Source: an uncultured Eubacterium sp.
GTDB taxonomy: Bacteria > Bacillota > Clostridia > Peptostreptococcales > Anaerovoracaceae
Length of the DNA stretch: 14,573 nucleotides
Direction of reading: 5' to 3'
Assembly: GCA_937900695.1 (NCBI GenBank)
Contig: CALCFD010000045.1
Coordinates: forward strand, 1-14,573
This document shows positions 6,449 to 13,414 of this stretch, piece after piece. The translations under genes and the position numbers were made by a program. Each line of letters starts with the position of its first letter. Positions within the stretch are counted from its first letter, which is position 1. Below the pieces are notes generated by a model. It made no database searches. It saw only the letters and a list, made by a program, of their open reading frames with translations, and was not told where the DNA came from.

Positions 6449-7627
6449 TTATTTTATATCTATAAGCTTTAAAAACTCCCTAAAATCATCATAGTTGCTA
6501 TCAATAAAGTCATACAAAATAGGATCGTGAAAAGCAAACTGATTAGTAAGCTGCATATACTCACACATACAGCTGCTTTCAAAATATCGTTGCAGTTTTA
6601 AAACATTGTTCTTTGTATGAGCAGAAATAATAAACTGACCACTATCGGTAATGAAAAAAGCACCATAAATATCATTGCTCAATTTGTAGACCCTATTATC
6701 AACATGACGGTTATGTTTTTTGTATAGCATAAAAAGATCACCATTGCCATGATGAGAACAAGTAGAATTTTCCGGCACCTCAAAAGGCATACTTACTATA
6801 TCACTATACTTTTCTTTTAAGTTGTACAGCAAAATATATTCGTTACTAGAAAGTATCAAGGCTGCTTCTCGGCTTGAAATACGCATATTTCCAATTGGCT
6901 GAAGATAAGTGACTTTAAAATCCTTTGCCTTAACTTTGGTGTTACAAATATAGTAGTAATTATCTACACTTACCAGTGACTCGCAAAGATAATAGTCATC
7001 TTTAGGCGTAATAGTATTTTTATGGAATGTCCCCATTTTCATATCAGGAAATATATTTAAATCTTTAAGTGTTAGCGATTTATCAGTTACATAAGAAGCA
7101 CCTATTTTATCTCCGCCAAATATACGCATCAAGCAATAATTAATAGCTTCATAATCTGAATCTAACTTTTTGCAAAATTTATTCTTTAAAATATTGAAGT
7201 TTTTTTCATCAAATTGTAAGGTTTTATCTAATATAAACTGATAATCTGCGAAATTTTTTGGTAATGGTAACTTATGTTCAATATTTAAATGATGAAAATA
7301 TTGTACCATGAAGCATGCTTCTTCTTCAGTTAACTCAACTTTTTTTCCACCAAGGCAGCCTATGGTACTATTTTCAATAGAATATATTTTTTCTCTGTCA
7401 TTTCCCCATATGTTTTCAAATCTTTCTAAACCGAATTCTTCGGTGTCAAGTAAAAAGAACTGGCTCAATTGATCGTATTCTTGGCAGTCCAAAACCTCCC
7501 ATCTTATATATATTCCCATAACACCCATAAGGCGAGTGTCAGTTATATATGAGGAAATAAATAATTTTTTACATTGTTCTTTAGGCTTAACGCCTCCTGC
7601 TATATATTTCAAATGTGTTTGTTTCAT
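6449..7627 (-). CDS. Hypothetical protein of 392 residues, family not recognised
   Basis: I do not recognise a family. The protein is soluble-looking: no signal peptide, membrane segment or repeat is visible, and it is rich in Tyr, Phe, Asp and Lys. Visible stretches include GGVKPKEQCKKLF near the N-terminus, NSTIGCLGGKKVELTEEE (about 87-104), IFGGDKIGASYVTDK in the middle, and SCMCEY near the C-terminus; none is a catalytic signature known to me. The even composition and long uninterrupted frame argue for a real gene. A frame opening at 7660 is 11 residues longer. I prefer the ATG at 7627 because a TATAAT box stands 7 nt before it, although no clear Shine-Dalgarno site supports either start. 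It is flanked by a dyad downstream and a pseudogene, read divergently, upstream. Confidence 0.75.
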   Translation of the reverse strand: MKQTHLKYIAGGVKPKEQCKKLFISSYITDTRLMGVMGIYIRWEVLDCQEYDQLSQFFLLDTEEFGLERFENIWGNDREKIYSIENSTIGCLGGKKVELTEEEACFMVQYFHHLNIEHKLPLPKNFADYQFILDKTLQFDEKNFNILKNKFCKKLDSDYEAINYCLMRIFGGDKIGASYVTDKSLTLKDLNIFPDMKMGTFHKNTITPKDDYYLCESLVSVDNYYYICNTKVKAKDFKVTYLQPIGNMRISSREAALILSSNEYILLYNLKEKYSDIVSMPFEVPENSTCSHHGNGDLFMLYKKHNRHVDNRVYKLSNDIYGAFFITDSGQFIISAHTKNNVLKLQRYFESSCMCEYMQLTNQFAFHDPILYDFIDSNYDDFREFLKLIDIK

Positions 7628-7634
7628 AAATTTT

Positions 7635-7640
7635 ATTATA
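7635..7640 (-). promoter_or_regulatory. Candidate -10 box directly before the hypothetical gene
   Basis: TATAAT on the minus strand, then seven bases (aaaattt), then the ATG at 7627. The -35 position 17 nt upstream reads TTTATG, a weak match. The arrangement is the same as before the gene at 2080-3015 and would give an essentially leaderless transcript. Confidence 0.4.
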
Positions 7641-7696
7641 TAATACTTACAACTTAACATAAAGATTTCTTTGAAAATTTATTCACTATTATATTA

Positions 7697-8212
7697 TTGA
7701 TTAGATATGGTAGATATAAATATGATGAAAAAAGAGCAAAAGACGTTTTGGGATTTGATAGATTAAAAACTATTGCAGACACAAAAAATGCAGATATTAT
7801 ACTAGATGGCGGCGACACATTTCATAGTCTATCCTTTGCCACTGTAGATAAGGATAAAAGTGTAGTTAAAGTTATGAATAAAGTTGTATATACGGCCATG
7901 ACTCCTGGAAATCATGAGTTTAATTATGGGGCAGAGTACTAAAAAATGAGATAGGAAACGTTTTAAATGGCGAAATACTAAGCTGCAACATAATAGATGA
8001 AAAAAGAGCAAAAGACATTTTTTGAGGTATATACTATAAAAGAAATTGAGGAAGTTAACGCGGAAAATAAAGAAGATAAAATTGAATCATTAAGTAAAAA
8101 GCCTATAAAAACAGGAGCTGAATCAAATATAAGCATGTTTTCTATCATCATATGTATAGCATCTTTTGCCATTAGTGTAGATATTTTTATACAGCTTACT
8201 AAAAAAAAGTAG
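7697..8212 (+). pseudogene. Remnant of a cell-surface 5'-nucleotidase/metallophosphoesterase gene
   Basis: The first part (7697-7939) reads like the N-terminal metallophosphoesterase domain of UshA-type 5'-nucleotidases: GRYKYDEKRAKD, ADIILDGGDTFHS with the GGD metal motif, and MTPGNHEFNYGAEY with the GNHE motif. The expected NDIHG motif has become LIRYG, so the first metal ligands are lost, and no proper start or ribosome-binding site remains. The frame ends in a stop at 7940 but resumes one base back (from 7939: LKNEIGNVLNGEILSCNIIDEK), a one-base deletion. It then stops again at 8024. From 7997 a third frame gives a Lys/Glu-rich linker, PIKTG, a hydrophobic segment and KKK, like a degenerate sortase sorting signal. 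Most of the middle of the original gene is missing. The 71-residue frame at 7997-8212 could be expressed, but it has no ribosome-binding site. Confidence 0.85.
7724..8016 (+). repeat. Pair of 21-bp direct repeats inside the pseudogene
   Basis: Positions 7724-7744 and 7996-8016 are identical for 21 bp (gatgaaaaaagag, then caaaagac), 272 bp apart. The first copy encodes DEKRAKD in the nucleotidase frame; the second sits exactly where the nucleotidase reading joins the sorting-signal part. The repeat is a likely trace of the rearrangement that removed the middle of the gene. Confidence 0.85.
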
Positions 8213-8223
8213 TAAAAAAATTG

Positions 8224-8252
8224 TTGACCGAACATAAAAATTGATATATACT
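8224..8252 (+). promoter_or_regulatory. Promoter of the SAM riboswitch-metK-lysC unit
   Basis: TTGACC (8224-8229) and TATACT (8247-8252) are separated by exactly 17 nt, a near-consensus housekeeping sigma-type promoter. The predicted start near 8259 lies about 13 nt before the riboswitch P1 helix. Confidence 0.85.
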
Positions 8253-8271
8253 AGGCTAGTAAATAAAAAAA

Positions 8272-8417
8272 CCTTATTAAGAGAGGTGGAGGGAATAGGC
8301 CCTATGAAGCCCGGCAACCTGCCATTTGTGCAACGGTGCTAAATCCTACGGAACGTAAGTTCAGAAAGATGAGGTCAAGCTTTAGTTAACAGCCTCTTCT
8401 TTTAGAAGAGGTTTTTT
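8272..8417 (+). promoter_or_regulatory. SAM-I (S-box) riboswitch with terminator
   Basis: The aptamer (8272-8374) carries the S-box core: agagaggtggaggga, ggccc followed by atgaagcccggcaacc, then ggtgctaaatcc and cagaaagatgagg. P1 pairs CCTTATT (8272-8278) with GATGAGG (8368-8374). A terminator follows, CCTCTTCT (8393-8400) with AGAAGAGG (8404-8411) and six T. The P1 3' strand AGATGAGG (8367-8374) can instead pair with CCTCTTCT with one mismatch, forming the antiterminator. This is the standard OFF logic: high SAM holds P1, frees the terminator and stops transcription of metK and probably lysC. Confidence 0.97.
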
Positions 8418-8473
8418 GATTATGTAGGAAGTTTAAAATTATAATATACTTTAGAAATTATGGAGGGAGAACA

Positions 8474-9637
8474 ATGAAAAAGTTATTTACATCTGAGTCT
8501 GTAACTGAAGGACATCCAGATAAAATCTGTGACCAGATATCTGATGCTATATTAGATGCAATTTTGGCACAGGATAAAATGGGAAGAGTAGCTGCTGAAA
8601 CAACTGTTAACACAGGATATGCTATGGTAATGGGCGAAATCAGTACAAATTGCTACATTGATATTCAAAAAATTGCAAGAGACGTTATCACTGATATTGG
8701 ATACACAAAGAGTGAATACGGATATGATGGTAATACTTGTGCTATCTTAACTGCTATCGATGAACAATCAAACGATATTTCAATCGGTGTAGATAAAGCA
8801 TCATATGAAGAAGATATGGATGCTATTGGAGCAGGAGATCAGGGTATTATGTTTGGATTTGCTTGCAATGAAACACCAGAACTTATGCCACTTCCAATTT
8901 CATTAGCTCACAAATTAGCAAGAAGACTAGCAGAAGTTAGAAAAGATGGCACAATAGGATACTTAAGACCTGACGGAAAAACACAGGTAACAGTAGAATA
9001 TGATGATGACAAAGTTAAAAGAATAGATACAGTACTAATTTCAACACAGCATGATCCAGAAGCAACAAATGAAGAAATTAGAAATGATCTTATAGAACAT
9101 GTTATTAAGGCTGTAGTACCAGCAGAACTAATGGATGATGAAACTAAGATTTTCATTAATCCTACTGGTAGATTTGTAATTGGTGGACCACATGGTGACT
9201 CTGGATTAACAGGTAGAAAAATTATTATCGATACATACGGTGGATACTCTAGACATGGCGGTGGTGCATTCTCAGGAAAAGACCCTACAAAGGTTGATAG
9301 ATCAGCTGCTTATGCTGCAAGACACGTTGCTAAAAACATCGTTGCTGCAGGACTTGCTGATAAGTGTGAAATTCAGTTAGCTTATGCTATAGGTATTTCA
9401 CATCCAGTATCAATCATGGTAGATAGTTTTGGAACAGGTAAGCTTTCAGACGAAAAACTATCAGAAATCGTTGAAAAGCATTTTGATCTAAGACCAGCTG
9501 CAATTATTAGAGATTTAGATTTATTAAGACCAATCTATAGACAGGTTGCAGCATACGGTCACATGGGTAGAACTGATATTGATGTACCATGGGAAAGACT
9601 AGATAAAGTTGAAGAGCTAAAAAAAGAGCTTCAATAA
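8474..9637 (+). CDS. metK: S-adenosylmethionine synthetase (methionine adenosyltransferase)
   Basis: Cytoplasmic enzyme making S-adenosylmethionine from methionine and ATP, with release of phosphate and diphosphate. The 387 residues match the family length. Visible are the N-terminal FTSESVTEGHPDKICDQ (H14, D16, K17), GAGDQGIMFGFACNET in the central domain, the glycine-rich GGPHGDSGLTGRK segment from residue 237, and DVPWERLD near the C-terminus. The start has a ggaggga site 7 nt upstream. The SAM riboswitch directly before it means its own product represses it. The lysC start is 39 nt after its stop, with no terminator between them. Confidence 0.98.
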   Translation: MKKLFTSESVTEGHPDKICDQISDAILDAILAQDKMGRVAAETTVNTGYAMVMGEISTNCYIDIQKIARDVITDIGYTKSEYGYDGNTCAILTAIDEQSNDISIGVDKASYEEDMDAIGAGDQGIMFGFACNETPELMPLPISLAHKLARRLAEVRKDGTIGYLRPDGKTQVTVEYDDDKVKRIDTVLISTQHDPEATNEEIRNDLIEHVIKAVVPAELMDDETKIFINPTGRFVIGGPHGDSGLTGRKIIIDTYGGYSRHGGGAFSGKDPTKVDRSAAYAARHVAKNIVAAGLADKCEIQLAYAIGISHPVSIMVDSFGTGKLSDEKLSEIVEKHFDLRPAAIIRDLDLLRPIYRQVAAYGHMGRTDIDVPWERLDKVEELKKELQ

Positions 9638-9676
9638 TATAACTACTTATAGAATATTTGAAAGAAGGAGAAAGTT

Positions 9677-10987
9677 ATGGGAATTAAAGTAACAAAATTT
9701 GGCGGCTCATCAGTAGCCGATGCTATCCAGATTGGCAAGATTAAAGATATTATCGAATCTGACGCAGATAGAAAATTTGTTGTTGTTTCAGCACCAGGTA
9801 AAAGATTCGACCAGGATAGTAAAATAACGGACTTACTTTATTCCTGTATGATGCACAAGGAACATAACCTACCTTATGACCAATTGTTTCAGGTGATTTG
9901 TGACAGATTTAAGGCAGTTGAACTAAACCTTGAAGTAGATGCAGGACTAAATGAAGAGTTTGACATTATTAGGGATGCCATTGAAAAAGGAACAACAGAA
10001 GACTACATCGCAAGTAGAGGCGAATTTTTAAACGCGAAGCTTATTGCCCAATATTTAGGAATGGACTTTATTGATGCTGCTGGTCTTGTACAGTTTGACG
10101 AAAAAGGAAGATTCCTTGAAGAAGAAACAAATCAGGCGCTATCAGAAGAATTAGCAAAGCATGAAAAGGCATTGATGCCAGGTTTTTATGGAGCTAAGCC
10201 AGATGGATCAATTAAGACATTTAGTAGGGGTGGATCAGACATTACCGGTGCTTTGGTTGCAAGAGCAATCGGCGCTGATGTTTACGAAAACTGGACTGAT
10301 GTTTCAGGTTTTTTAGTAGCCGATCCACGAATTGTTGAAAATCCAAAACCGATAGAAACTATTTCATATAAAGAATTAAGGGAGCTTTCATATATGGGTG
10401 CATCAGTTCTTCATGAAGATGCTATTTATCCTGCAAGAGTTGCTAATATCCCTATCAACATTAGAAATACAAATATTCCAGAAGACAAGGGAACAATGAT
10501 TACAGCAGAACCAGATAGCACAGACAGAGTTGTTACAGGTATTGCAGGCAGCAAAGATTTTACAGTTATAGCATTATATAAAAATAGATTAACAGCAGAA
10601 AGAGGTTTTATTAGAAGACTTGCTGGAATTTTAGAAGATATGGATATCAACCTTGAACATATGCCAAGCGGTATTGATACAGTTTCAGTAATTGTTTCAA
10701 ATGACTCTGTTGATGGTCGCATTGATGAACTTGTTGAAGAGTTTGAACGTCAGCTAAAGCCAGATAGTATGGAAGTATTTGACAACATGGCCCTTATTGC
10801 TACAGTAGGTTGCGGAATGTCTTACCGTACTGGCGTATCTGCTAAATTATTTACAGCTCTTGCCGATGCAGGTGTTAATATACGTATGATAGACCAAGGT
10901 TCAAGTGAAATGAATATCATCGTTGGAGTTGAAAATAAAGATTTTGAAAAAGCAATTAGATCAATATATACAGCTTTTATTGATTAG
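9677..10987 (+). CDS. lysC: Aspartokinase (aspartate kinase)
   Basis: Phosphorylates aspartate to aspartyl phosphate, the first step towards lysine, threonine and methionine. The 436 residues hold an amino-acid-kinase domain (KFGGSSVAD at 7-15; SRGGSDITGALVA from 183; WTDVSGFLVADPRIV) and two C-terminal ACT regulatory modules (from about 290: TGIAGSKDFTVIAL, and a second beginning near MALIATVGCGMSYRTGV). Feedback by an aspartate-family amino acid is expected, but the effector cannot be told from sequence. An aaggagaaa site precedes the ATG. It lies 39 nt after metK and ends at a strong terminator, so it is probably read from the SAM-riboswitch promoter. No lysine riboswitch is visible. The symbol marks the enzyme class and not a proven lysine-specific isozyme. 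Confidence 0.93.
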   Translation: MGIKVTKFGGSSVADAIQIGKIKDIIESDADRKFVVVSAPGKRFDQDSKITDLLYSCMMHKEHNLPYDQLFQVICDRFKAVELNLEVDAGLNEEFDIIRDAIEKGTTEDYIASRGEFLNAKLIAQYLGMDFIDAAGLVQFDEKGRFLEEETNQALSEELAKHEKALMPGFYGAKPDGSIKTFSRGGSDITGALVARAIGADVYENWTDVSGFLVADPRIVENPKPIETISYKELRELSYMGASVLHEDAIYPARVANIPINIRNTNIPEDKGTMITAEPDSTDRVVTGIAGSKDFTVIALYKNRLTAERGFIRRLAGILEDMDINLEHMPSGIDTVSVIVSNDSVDGRIDELVEEFERQLKPDSMEVFDNMALIATVGCGMSYRTGVSAKLFTALADAGVNIRMIDQGSSEMNIIVGVENKDFEKAIRSIYTAFID

Positions 10988-11004
10988 TCGCAATTATATG
11001 AGAG

Positions 11005-11047
11005 AACCAAAAGAAGGTGTCGAGTTTGACACCTTCTTTTGGTTTTT
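11005..11047 (+). terminator. Intrinsic terminator of the metK-lysC unit
   Basis: A perfect 17-bp stem (11005-11021 with 11028-11044) around a 6-nt loop, with a T run overlapping and following the right arm. It begins 17 nt after the lysC stop codon. Confidence 0.95.
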
Positions 11048-11516
11048 TGTTTTAGATTGGATTATATTTCTTGGAATGGCGGCGATTTGAACTTTGAAGA
11101 TGTCGTTTGCCAATTGTACGCTTCCTTTTAAAGGAGCACTATATAACCAGCTTGAACTTTTGAAGGCGCCATCTTAAGACGCACTAAATTTTTAGTTATA
11201 CTTTTTATTAGTGACTTTTTTCTTTTCCTACCGCATTATTTTTTTCATATATTTTACTTTTGTACTATTTTTAAGAAACGCAAGAGTTTTTCTTTGTATG
11301 GAGAGTACGAAAGTTACTTGTTTTCTTTTTATTAGTGACTTTTTAAGTTTGTTGTAGTACTAAAGATTTCGTTATTTGTATAAATCGTACTCGGTACTTG
11401 GTATCGCTACAACCGGATATAATAAAACAGCACTATTAACCTAGTAATTGAAAATATTTGTGCGATGAGACAAAGGGAGGCAGTACAAAATTGTAGTGGA
11501 TTGTTGATATTAGTGC
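11048..11516. other. Long non-coding region with GTAC-rich and repeated sequence
   Basis: I see no convincing gene in this stretch. It contains seven GTAC sites in about 460 bp, an imperfect direct repeat (ttgaactttgaag near 11088 and ttgaacttttgaag near 11151), dyads such as gcttcctttt with aaaggagc (about 11120-11140), and aagatg near 11096 with catctt near 11170. It resembles the DNA around the dispersed repeat in GTAC content, but I could not align it convincingly to copies A or B. Confidence 0.55.
11201..11344 (+). repeat. Pair of about 20-bp direct repeats
   Basis: ctttttattagtgacttttt occurs at 11201-11220 and again at 11325-11344, 124 bp apart. The DNA between is T-rich and contains tttgtact and gagtacga. 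No coding function is apparent. Confidence 0.8.
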
Positions 11517-11552
11517 CTTTCGCCAAGCCTTTCGCCAAGTCTTTCGCCAAGG
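11517..11552 (+). repeat. Three tandem 12-bp repeats flanked by an inverted repeat
   Basis: The unit ctttcgccaag plus one variable base (c, t, g) occurs three times in a row. The block is bounded by agtgcc (11512-11517) and ggcact (11551-11556), which are complementary. Together with the GC-rich palindrome ggctcgagcc (11567-11576) this is an island of GC-rich sequence in AT-rich intergenic DNA. On the minus strand the repeats would encode repeated LGER, but no credible gene surrounds them. Confidence 0.85.
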
Positions 11553-11617
11553 CACTCCAGTCGATGGGCTCGAGCCGGATTTGGATACCGCCGATATAAG
11601 TCTAGAAAAATAATATT

Positions 11618-11661
11618 TATGCATAATTCGCTGCATATGCATAAATATGCAATAAATATAC
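11618..11661. promoter_or_regulatory. Candidate ArgR/AhrC operator (ARG boxes)
   Basis: TGCATAAATATGCA (11638-11651) fits the ARG-box pattern TGNATWWWWATNCA exactly. It is flanked by a further dyad (tatgca 11618-11623 with tgcata 11632-11637) and a partial box (11648-11661), as for paired operators. It lies about 71 bp upstream of the promoter -35 of the amino-acid importer operon. If it is real, the importer is probably controlled by arginine. Confidence 0.5.
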
Positions 11662-11731
11662 AAAAAAACGGCGTAAAATCATAAATACATGTATAAATAA
11701 AGAAAAAAATAAATTTTTTTACGGAAAATGC

Positions 11732-11760
11732 TTGCAATTTTATAAAAAAAGGTGTATAAC
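11732..11760 (+). promoter_or_regulatory. Promoter of the amino-acid ABC importer operon
   Basis: TTGCAA (11732-11737) and TATAAC (11755-11760) are separated by 17 nt. The predicted start near 11767 leaves a leader of about 128 nt before the lipoprotein gene. No known riboswitch or terminator is recognisable in this leader. Confidence 0.75.
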
Positions 11761-11894
11761 TATAAATGTAGTCAGACAGGATGTCAAAAACAAAGCAAAA
11801 TAGAAAAAGCGATGGATAAAAATAAAGGACATTCATGACAGAAAAATTATTTAACTATTGAAGATATATGAAATACAAACAGGAGGAAGAACAA

Positions 11895-12677
11895 ATGAAA
11901 AATTGGATTAAAAAACTTACAGTAGTAACTATGGCATTGGTAATGGTAGTTGGATTAGCATCATGTGGAGGTGGAGATGAAGCGAAAGATGCAGGAAGCG
12001 GCGATAAATACGTTGTAGGACTAGAAGCAACATTTGCACCATTTGATACAACAGATGAAAATGGTGAAATCGTAGGATTTGACGTAGACTTATTAAACGC
12101 AATTGCAAAGGATCAGGGCTTTACAGTTGAATGGAAGAGCTTAGGATTTGATGGACTTATTCCAGCACTTAAATCAGACAATATAGATATTGTAGCATCA
12201 GGTATGTGGGCAAATGATGAACGTAAAAAGGAAGTTGACTTTTCAGATTCTTATTATCAGTCAGGTCTAGTACTTGCAGTAAAAGAAAATAGCACAATTA
12301 AAGATGTGAACTCACTTCCAAAAGATGCAGTAGTTGGAGCACAGATTGGAACAAGCGGGGCAGAAAACGCACAGAAACTAGCAGATGAAGGTAAAATTGC
12401 AGAAGCTAAAATCTACGACAAAGTAACAGATGCAATTATGGATCTACAAAATGGAACAATCGTTGGACTAATTAACGATAAGCCTGTAACACAGGAATAC
12501 ATCAGCAAAAACGAAGGTAAAATCAAGATTGTAGGCGAAAATCTAACAGAAGAAAACTTCGGAATCGCAGTTAAAAAAGGTAATAAGGAACTACTAGACA
12601 AGATCAACGCTGGTCTAAAGAATCTAAAGGACAACGGAGAATATGATAAGCTACTTGAAAAGTGGGGACTAAAATAA
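11895..12677 (+). CDS. Polar amino-acid ABC importer, substrate-binding lipoprotein
   Basis: Extracytoplasmic solute-binding protein (family 3) that captures an amino acid and delivers it to the membrane permease. The 260 residues begin with a lipoprotein signal (MKNWIKKL, a hydrophobic core, and LASC with lipidated C24), then a Gly-rich linker, and the mature domain from about residue 38: YVVGLEATFAPF, GEIVGFDVDLLNAI, FDGLIPALKS, and SGMWANDERKK with R110 as the likely ligand-carboxylate contact. A frame opening 27 nt earlier would put the ribosome-binding site aggaggaaga inside the gene, so the ATG at 11895 is the start. The overall form is close to glutamine/arginine-binding proteins (GlnH, ArtP). 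The ligand is uncertain; the candidate ARG box points to arginine. Confidence 0.94.
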   Translation: MKNWIKKLTVVTMALVMVVGLASCGGGDEAKDAGSGDKYVVGLEATFAPFDTTDENGEIVGFDVDLLNAIAKDQGFTVEWKSLGFDGLIPALKSDNIDIVASGMWANDERKKEVDFSDSYYQSGLVLAVKENSTIKDVNSLPKDAVVGAQIGTSGAENAQKLADEGKIAEAKIYDKVTDAIMDLQNGTIVGLINDKPVTQEYISKNEGKIKIVGENLTEENFGIAVKKGNKELLDKINAGLKNLKDNGEYDKLLEKWGLK

Positions 12678-12736
12678 ATCTTAATTAAATCTAAGACAAG
12701 TTTAAATTAGTAGGAAATCAAGGAGAGAATTAACCG

Positions 12737-13414
12737 ATGAATGATTATATAACAGGTATAATGGTTGCGGCGCGAGGTGTTGGCACTACACTTCAAATCA
12801 CCTGTGTAGCCGTTATCATAGGGGTGTTAGTAGGACTTATTATCGCCCTATGCAAAATTTCAAAATTTAAAGTTTTACGTGCTATTGCATCAGTTTATAT
12901 CGATGTGCTAAGAGGTACGCCGCTGATGGTACAGGTTCTACTGGTATACATAGGCTTACCATACTTTATGCAGCAGAGCTTAGGCTTTGAGGGCTTTAAA
13001 TGGAGCTCAGCATTAGTAGTCAGCATGGCGGTTTGCGGTATTAACTCATCAGCATATGTTGCTGAGATAATTCGTGCAGGTCTTCAGGCTATCGACAAAG
13101 GTCAGACTGAGGCGGCAAGATCTCTAGGAATGTCATATTGGCAAACTATGAGGTTTGTCGTAGTACCACAGGCGTTTAGAGTAATAATTCCAGCTCTTGG
13201 CAATGAATTTATCACTCTAATAAAAGAGACAGCCATTTTATCAGTTATCACTATCACAGATATTACAAGATCCAGTATGCTATGGGCATCATCAACATTT
13301 ATTTATTTCCCTGCATACATAGGAACAGCAATTGTATACATGATACTTACAATTCCATTGTCAAAGGTTATGAATTTACTTGAAAGGAAGTTAGCAAACG
13401 ATGTTAAAAGTTAA
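12737..13414 (+). CDS. Polar amino-acid ABC importer, permease
   Basis: Membrane subunit of the importer, of the HisM/GlnP (His/Glu/Gln/Arg/opine) family. The 225 residues show about five membrane segments (roughly 15-38, 62-80, 89-112, 150-172 and 190-212), the family motif DVLRGTPLMVQ (56-66), and the EAA loop GQTEAARSLGM (122-132), which contacts the ATPase. Only one permease gene is present, so it probably acts as a homodimer. An aaggagag site lies about 10 nt before the ATG. It follows the binding-protein gene by 59 nt, and its end overlaps the ATPase start by 14 nt in another frame, implying translational coupling. Confidence 0.95.
   Translation: MNDYITGIMVAARGVGTTLQITCVAVIIGVLVGLIIALCKISKFKVLRAIASVYIDVLRGTPLMVQVLLVYIGLPYFMQQSLGFEGFKWSSALVVSMAVCGINSSAYVAEIIRAGLQAIDKGQTEAARSLGMSYWQTMRFVVVPQAFRVIIPALGNEFITLIKETAILSVITITDITRSSMLWASSTFIYFPAYIGTAIVYMILTIPLSKVMNLLERKLANDVKS

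Noticed and set aside
11555..11600. Possible tRNA-like sequence around ggctcgagcc
   Set aside because: No acceptor stem, anticodon arm or proper T-loop could be built; only an isolated palindrome remains.
11510..11836. 108-residue minus-strand frame with repeated LGER
   Set aside because: It runs against the importer promoter and candidate operator, is mostly Phe/Ile/Tyr from AT-rich DNA, and its end is only the translated tandem repeat.
11868..11894. Earlier ATG for the binding lipoprotein
   Set aside because: The strong aggaggaaga site lies inside this extension, and the lipoprotein signal begins at the ATG at 11895.
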